This document shows positions 60,567-64,000 of a DNA stretch of 64,000 nucleotides, one piece after another. The first letter of the stretch is position 1; each line of letters begins with the position of its first letter. This DNA comes from Streptomyces sp. ISL-96. GTDB lineage: Bacteria > Actinomycetota > Actinomycetes > Streptomycetales > Streptomycetaceae. Position numbers and translations under genes: made by a program. The notes under the pieces are model-generated. The model saw only the letters and a list, made by a program, of their open reading frames with translations. It was not told the DNA's origin and made no database searches. The stretch covers positions 62,001 to 126,000 of the forward strand of contig NZ_JAGGPA010000026.1 in NCBI RefSeq assembly GCF_018614035.1, read 5' to 3'.

Positions 60567-61904
60567 ATGACTCAGGCCCCCACGGCAGCGAAGACCAGCC
60601 GACGCCGGCACGACCGCGAGATCATCGCGCTCGCCCTCCCGGCCTTCGGCGCCCTGGTCGCCGAGCCTCTCTTCGTGATGGTCGACAGCGCGGTCGTCGG
60701 CCACCTCGGCACCCCGCAACTCGCGGGCCTCGGCATCGCCGCCACGCTCCTGATGACCGCGGTGAGTGTCTTCGTCTTCCTCGCCTACGCCACCACCGCC
60801 GCGGTCGCCCGCCGCGTCGGCGCGGGTGATCTCCAGGCCGCCATCCGGCAGGGTATGGACGGCATCTGGCTGGCGCTGCTTCTCGGCGCCGCGGTGATCG
60901 CGATCGTCCTGCCCGCCGCCCCCTGGCTCGTCGATGCCTTCGGCGCTTCAGATACGGCGGCTCCGTACGCCATCACCTATCTGCGGATCTCCAGTCTGGG
61001 CATCCCCGCGATGCTCGTCGTCCTGGCGGCCACCGGTGTCCTGCGCGGTCTCCAGGACACGAAGACACCGCTGTACGTCGCCGTCGGCGGATTCACCGCC
61101 AACGCGGTACTCAATGTGGGCCTGGTGTACGGCGCCGGACTCGGCATCGCCGGTTCCGCGTGGGGGACCGTGATCGCACAGTGCGGGATGGCCGCCGCCT
61201 ATCTCGTGGTGGTGGTCCGGGGCGCCAGGAAGCACGGAGCGTCCCTGCGCCCCGACGCCGGGGGCATACGAGCCTGCGCGCAGGCCGGGGCACCGCTGCT
61301 GGTCCGTACGCTCTCGCTGCGTGCCGTCCTGATGATCGCCACCGCGGTGGCCGCCCGGCTCGGTGACGCGGATGTCGCGGCGCACCAGATCATTCTGTCT
61401 CTGTGGAGTCTGCTGGCCTTCGCCCTCGACGCGATCGCCATCGCGGGCCAGGCCATCATCGGGCGCTATCTGGGCGCCGGCGACGCCAAGGGTGCGCAGG
61501 AAGCGTGCCGCCGGATGGTGCAGTGGGGCATCGCGTCCGGGGTGGTGCTCGGCGTGCTGGTCGCGGTGTCGCGGCCGTTGTTCATCCCACTGTTCACGAG
61601 CGATCAGGTGGTGCGGGACGCGCTGTTGCCGGCGTTGCTGGTGGTGGCTGTCTCTCAGCCGATTTCGGGGATCGTCTTTGTGCTGGACGGTGTGCTGATG
61701 GGCGCGGGGGACGGGCGTTATCTGGCGTGGGCCATGCTGGCGACGCTGGCGGTCTTCACGCCGGTGGCTCTTCTGGTGCCGGTGCTGGGCGGTGGGCTGA
61801 CCGCTCTGTGGTGGGCGATGACGCTGATGATGGCGGTGCGGATGGTGACGCTGTGGCTGCGTGCACGTTCGGGCCGCTGGATTGTCACGGGCGCCACGCG
61901 CTGA
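60567..61904 (+). CDS. MATE family efflux transporter (DinF-like)
   Basis: 445 residues, twelve helices in two related bundles. The N-terminal part has ALPAFGALVAEPLFVMVDSAVVGHLG (in parts), the MATE hallmark, and LRISSLGIPAMLVVLAATGVLRGLQDTKTPLY, typical of the DinF branch. It is a sodium or proton antiporter exporting cationic drugs or metabolites. Codons in its last 300 nt are noticeably richer in T than in neighbouring genes (GTGTTGGTGG, TTGTTCATCC patterns), while the product stays conserved. Followed by parS and a bidirectional terminator. Confidence 0.93.
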   Translation: MTQAPTAAKTSRRRHDREIIALALPAFGALVAEPLFVMVDSAVVGHLGTPQLAGLGIAATLLMTAVSVFVFLAYATTAAVARRVGAGDLQAAIRQGMDGIWLALLLGAAVIAIVLPAAPWLVDAFGASDTAAPYAITYLRISSLGIPAMLVVLAATGVLRGLQDTKTPLYVAVGGFTANAVLNVGLVYGAGLGIAGSAWGTVIAQCGMAAAYLVVVVRGARKHGASLRPDAGGIRACAQAGAPLLVRTLSLRAVLMIATAVAARLGDADVAAHQIILSLWSLLAFALDAIAIAGQAIIGRYLGAGDAKGAQEACRRMVQWGIASGVVLGVLVAVSRPLFIPLFTSDQVVRDALLPALLVVAVSQPISGIVFVLDGVLMGAGDGRYLAWAMLATLAVFTPVALLVPVLGGGLTALWWAMTLMMAVRMVTLWLRARSGRWIVTGATR

Positions 61905-61931
61905 GGAAGCCACGCGCTGAGCGAAGGTGAT

Positions 61932-61945
61932 GTTTCACGTGAAAC
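61932..61945. promoter_or_regulatory. parS (ParB-binding site)
   Basis: A perfect GTTTCACGTGAAAC between the MATE stop and the shared terminator hairpin, which begins one base later at 61947. Confidence 0.95.
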
Positions 61946-61946
61946 G

Positions 61947-61982
61947 ACGAAGGGCCGCACCCCGTGGGGTGCGGCCCTTCGT
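61947..61982. terminator. Bidirectional terminator between the MATE and rplI genes
   Basis: A perfect 17-bp stem (ACGAAGGGCCGCACCCC with its complement) and a minimal GT loop. It serves the MATE gene on the plus strand and the rpsF-ssb-rpsR-rplI operon on the minus strand. Confidence 0.9.
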
Positions 61983-62003
61983 ACTGCTCTGAGATGCGCA
62001 GCC

Positions 62004-62450
62004 TTAGGCGGCGACGACCTCGACGCCGAGCTTCGCGGCGACCTCGGGGTGCAGACGCACCGAGACCTGGTGCGAACCGAGGGTCTTGATCGGCGAGCCC
62101 AGCTCAACGCGGCGCTTGTCGACGTCGGGGCCACCGGCAGCCTTGATCGCCGAAGCGACGTCGGCCGGGGTGACGGAACCGAAGAGACGGCCGGCGTCGC
62201 CGGAGCGAACGGCCAGACGGACGTTCACGCCTTCGAGCTTGGCCTTGATCTCGTTGGCCTGCTCGATGGTCGCGATCTCGTGGATCTTGCGGGCGCGGCG
62301 GATCTGCGCCACGTCCTTCTCGCCACCCTTGGTCCAGCGGATCGCGAAACCACGCGGGACCAGGTAGTTGCGAGCGTAGCCGTCCTTGACGTCAACGACG
62401 TCGCCGGCAGTGCCGAGGCCAGAGACCTCGTGGGTGAGGATGATCTTCAT
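62004..62450 (-). CDS. rplI: 50S ribosomal protein L9
   Basis: 148 residues, full length. The N-terminal domain has MKIILTHEVSGLGTAGDVVDVKDGYARNYL (in parts, with the Gly and Lys contacts to 23S rRNA), then the long connecting helix (RKIHEIATIEQANEIKAKLEG) and the C-terminal domain to EVVAA. It binds helix 76 at the base of the L1 stalk and helps keep the reading frame. Last gene of the four-gene operon, 18 nt after rpsR. Confidence 0.98.
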   Translation of the reverse strand: MKIILTHEVSGLGTAGDVVDVKDGYARNYLVPRGFAIRWTKGGEKDVAQIRRARKIHEIATIEQANEIKAKLEGVNVRLAVRSGDAGRLFGSVTPADVASAIKAAGGPDVDKRRVELGSPIKTLGSHQVSVRLHPEVAAKLGVEVVAA

Positions 62451-62468
62451 TTTTCGGTCACCCTTCCC

Positions 62469-62705
62469 TTATCGCGCGGTGGACGTGTAGGGCAGCAGCG
62501 CCATCTCACGGCTGTTCTTGACTGCCGTGGCGACGTCACGCTGGTGCTGCGTGCAGTTGCCGGTCACGCGGCGGGCACGGATCTTGCCGCGGTCGGAAAT
62601 GAACTTCCGCAGCATGTTCGTGTCCTTGTAGTCCACGTACGTGACCTTGTCCTTGCAGAATGCGCAGACCTTCTTCTTAGGCTTGCGCACAGGCGGCTTC
62701 GCCAT
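62469..62705 (-). CDS. rpsR: 30S ribosomal protein S18, cysteine-containing (zinc-type) form
   Basis: 78 residues. The N-terminus has CAFC and, after VTYVDYKDTNMLRKFIS, a third Cys in VTGNCTQHQRD, the pattern of the C+ form that can bind zinc. Streptomyces usually also carry a Cys-free paralogue in a Zur-controlled cluster, so this should be the zinc-replete form. It pairs with S6 on the 30S platform. Lies between ssb and rplI. Confidence 0.97.
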   Translation of the reverse strand: MAKPPVRKPKKKVCAFCKDKVTYVDYKDTNMLRKFISDRGKIRARRVTGNCTQHQRDVATAVKNSREMALLPYTSTAR

Positions 62706-62748
62706 GGTGTTTCTCCTGTGTGATCAAGAAGTGGTGTACGGGCCCGCC

Positions 62749-63348
62749 CTAGAAGGGGGGCTCGTCCGAGTAGCCGCCGCCGGTGGAACCGCCGGAGCTT
62801 CCGCCCCAGCTGCCGCCGCCCTGCTGCTGACCGCCGCCGGCCGGTGCACTGCTGGCCCAGGGGTCGTCGGCGGGTGCGCCGCCGCCCTGCTGCTGGCCGC
62901 CGCCGCTGGGGGCTCCGCCCCAGTTGCCGCCGCCCTGCTGGCCGCCCTGCTGACCGCCGCCGTATCCGCCCTGGCCGCCTCGACCGGTGGTCTTGGTGAC
63001 CTTGGCCGTGGCTGTCTTGAGGCTGGGGCCGACTTCCTCGACGTCCAGCTCGTAGACCGTGCGCTTGACGCCCTCGCGGTCTTCGTAGGACCGCTGCTTG
63101 AGCCGGCCCTGTACGACGACGCGCATGCCTCGCGTAAGCGACTCTGCGACGTTCTCCGCCGCCTGACGCCAGACCGAGCAGGTGAGGAACAGGCCTTCGC
63201 CGTCCTTCCACTCATTGGTCTGCTTGTCGAAGATGCGGGGAGTGGACGCGACACGGAACTTCGCGACCGCCGCACCGGACGGGGTGAAGCGCAGCTCGGG
63301 GTCGTCGACGAGATTGCCGACGACCGTGATGACGGTCTCGCCTGCCAT
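62749..63348 (-). CDS. ssb: Single-stranded DNA-binding protein (essential SsbA type)
   Basis: 199 residues. The OB fold covers about 1-115 (ETVITVVGNLVDDPELRFT at the start, WRQAAENVAESLTRG). The C-terminal 80 residues are Gly/Gln-rich with many GGGQQQG and GGNWGG units, ending in the acidic interaction tip SDEPPF. It coats single-stranded DNA and recruits replication and repair partners. The position between rpsF and rpsR is the standard place for the housekeeping ssb. Confidence 0.97.
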   Translation of the reverse strand: MAGETVITVVGNLVDDPELRFTPSGAAVAKFRVASTPRIFDKQTNEWKDGEGLFLTCSVWRQAAENVAESLTRGMRVVVQGRLKQRSYEDREGVKRTVYELDVEEVGPSLKTATAKVTKTTGRGGQGGYGGGQQGGQQGGGNWGGAPSGGGQQQGGGAPADDPWASSAPAGGGQQQGGGSWGGSSGGSTGGGYSDEPPF

Positions 63349-63423
63349 GGGTGAACCTCTCGGCGGGGATTGCTGCTGGCTGCTTGTTGCTACTCGGACC
63401 CGATTACCGCTGAGCTACTGAGC

Positions 63424-63714
63424 TCAGTGGGTTTCGGGGCGGAGGACCTTGGTCCGGAGGACCGACTCGTTCAGGTTCATCTGTCGGTCGAGCTCCTTGA
63501 CGACTGCGGGCTCGGCCTGCAGGTCGATGACCGAGTAGATGCCCTCAGGCTTCTTCTTGATCTCGTAGGACAGACGACGACGGCCCCAGGTGTCGACCTT
63601 CTCGACCTTTCCGTTGCCCTCACGGACGACGGAGAGGAAGTTCTCGATCAACGGGGAGACAGCGCGCTCCTCGAGATCGGGGTCGAGGATGACCATCACT
63701 TCGTAGTGACGCAT
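63424..63714 (-). CDS. rpsF: 30S ribosomal protein S6
   Basis: 96 residues from ATG 63714 with GGAGGTGGG upstream. Ferredoxin-like fold: [42 protein letters not shown] (in parts) and [11 protein letters not shown]. It binds S18 and 16S rRNA. In many bacteria the rpsF leader binds the S6:S18 complex for feedback control; the leader here (63715 upward) was not folded, so this is only a possibility. First gene of the operon. A longer in-frame start at 63855 is rejected because S6 always begins at this Met. Confidence 0.98.
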
Positions 63715-63990
63715 GTGGAACCCACCTCCTTTGGACTCAGCGGCCACGGTCGTTCCGTGGCAGGAGGGTCGTGATGCGTACGCAACGGTATCGGCCGCCA
63801 CTGACAAGCCGCCTCCTTCGAGAGAAGAGGCTCGTTTTCTGACATGGGCAGACACCGGTGCAGACCGTACAGACTACCTGCTCACCGCCTTGCGGTTGAA
63901 ATCCGGGCAGGAAGGCCCACAATCTGTACACATCGGGTGTGTGCGGCGTCACGGTTCGCCGCTTCGAGCAGTTCGAGCAGGAGGTGCCCC

Positions 63991-64000
63991 ATGGCACAGG
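63991..64000 (+). CDS. Start of a divergent gene, cut by the window edge
   Basis: ATG at 63991 (MAQ...) is preceded by GGAGG at 63980-63984 with 6 nt spacing, the standard arrangement for a Streptomyces start. Only three codons are visible, so the product cannot be named. The 276 nt between it and rpsF should hold divergent promoters. Confidence 0.5.

Overview
The window is a high-GC actinobacterial chromosome segment from a Streptomyces-type organism. The evidence is the third-position G/C bias in nearly every gene, many GTG starts and 4-nt ATGA/GTGA-type overlaps, an ssgA/ssgR sporulation pair (known from sporulating streptomycetes and relatives), a mycothiol-type isomerase-fold protein, an F420/LLM-type oxidoreductase, and a gene order that I recall from the origin-proximal core of the S. 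coelicolor chromosome (rpsF-ssb-rpsR-rplI, MATE, dnaB ... serS, pheA, copper operon, aminopeptidase P). Proximity to oriC is supported independently by three perfect ParB sites (GTTTCACGTGAAAC at 34179, 54441 and 61932), one near-perfect site at 57175, and clusters of DnaA boxes. oriC, dnaA and dnaN themselves are not in the window.

Layout. 1-8.0 kb: 3' end of an aminopeptidase P gene, an anti-sigma-type HATPase, then an extracytoplasmic copper operon (YcnI-like, Sco, PCu(A)C chaperone, CopC-CopD fusion, Tat-exported Dyp peroxidase). 8.1-14.3 kb: pheA, a 540-nt DnaA-box cluster, serS, a HAD phosphatase, a FadR-type regulator, a CynX/NimT-type MFS transporter and a DUF488 protein. 14.3-19 kb (minus): a DNA-binding-like protein with a coiled coil, and an operon of two ABC-2 exporter pairs. 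19-24.3 kb: an operon of M24 peptidase-like, EphD-like hydrolase-SDR fusion, metal-dependent hydrolase and MerR regulator, then kptA. 24.3-30.5 kb: isomerase-fold enzyme, LLM oxidoreductase, a frameshifted acidic protein, HAD phosphatase, M23 peptidase and a GAF sensor kinase. 30.5-36.8 kb: cydA-cydB-cydCD under a Rex operator. 37-45 kb: HisC-type aminotransferase, LacI regulator, phosphatase, membrane protein, a frameshifted Nudix-like protein, and thiC with a TPP riboswitch. 45-54.4 kb: YibE/F, ssgA, frameshifted ssgR, small membrane and cupin proteins, cystathionine lyase-type enzyme, TTA-containing LysR regulator, Nudix hydrolase, a 9-bp minisatellite, a flavohemoglobin-like protein with a long Pro/Ala tail, and a frameshifted HAD phosphatase. 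54.5-64 kb: GNAT protein, a short stretch of gene remnants, a Mrr-type nuclease fused to the same N-terminal domain as the 14.3-kb protein, a serine hydrolase, dnaB, a DnaA-box cluster, MATE exporter, and rplI-rpsR-ssb-rpsF.

How it works together. Most genes are core housekeeping: translation (serS, rpsF, rpsR, rplI), replication (dnaB, ssb), amino-acid and thiamine synthesis (pheA, aminotransferase, thiC), micro-aerobic respiration (cyd genes with a Rex site), copper delivery outside the cell, and sporulation (ssgA/ssgR). Over the genes lies a chromosome-maintenance layer of ParB sites and DnaA boxes, some of them inside coding sequence.

Four conserved-looking genes (26.25, 41.94, 47.18 and 53.99 kb) carry single-base frameshifts beside short G/C runs. 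Either the assembly has indel errors or these genes are broken in this strain; ssgR is the most consequential. The most unusual items are the two paralogous DNA-binding-like genes (14.3 and 56.1 kb) that each contain a converging pair of DnaA boxes, and the parS site that doubles as the cydCD start region.
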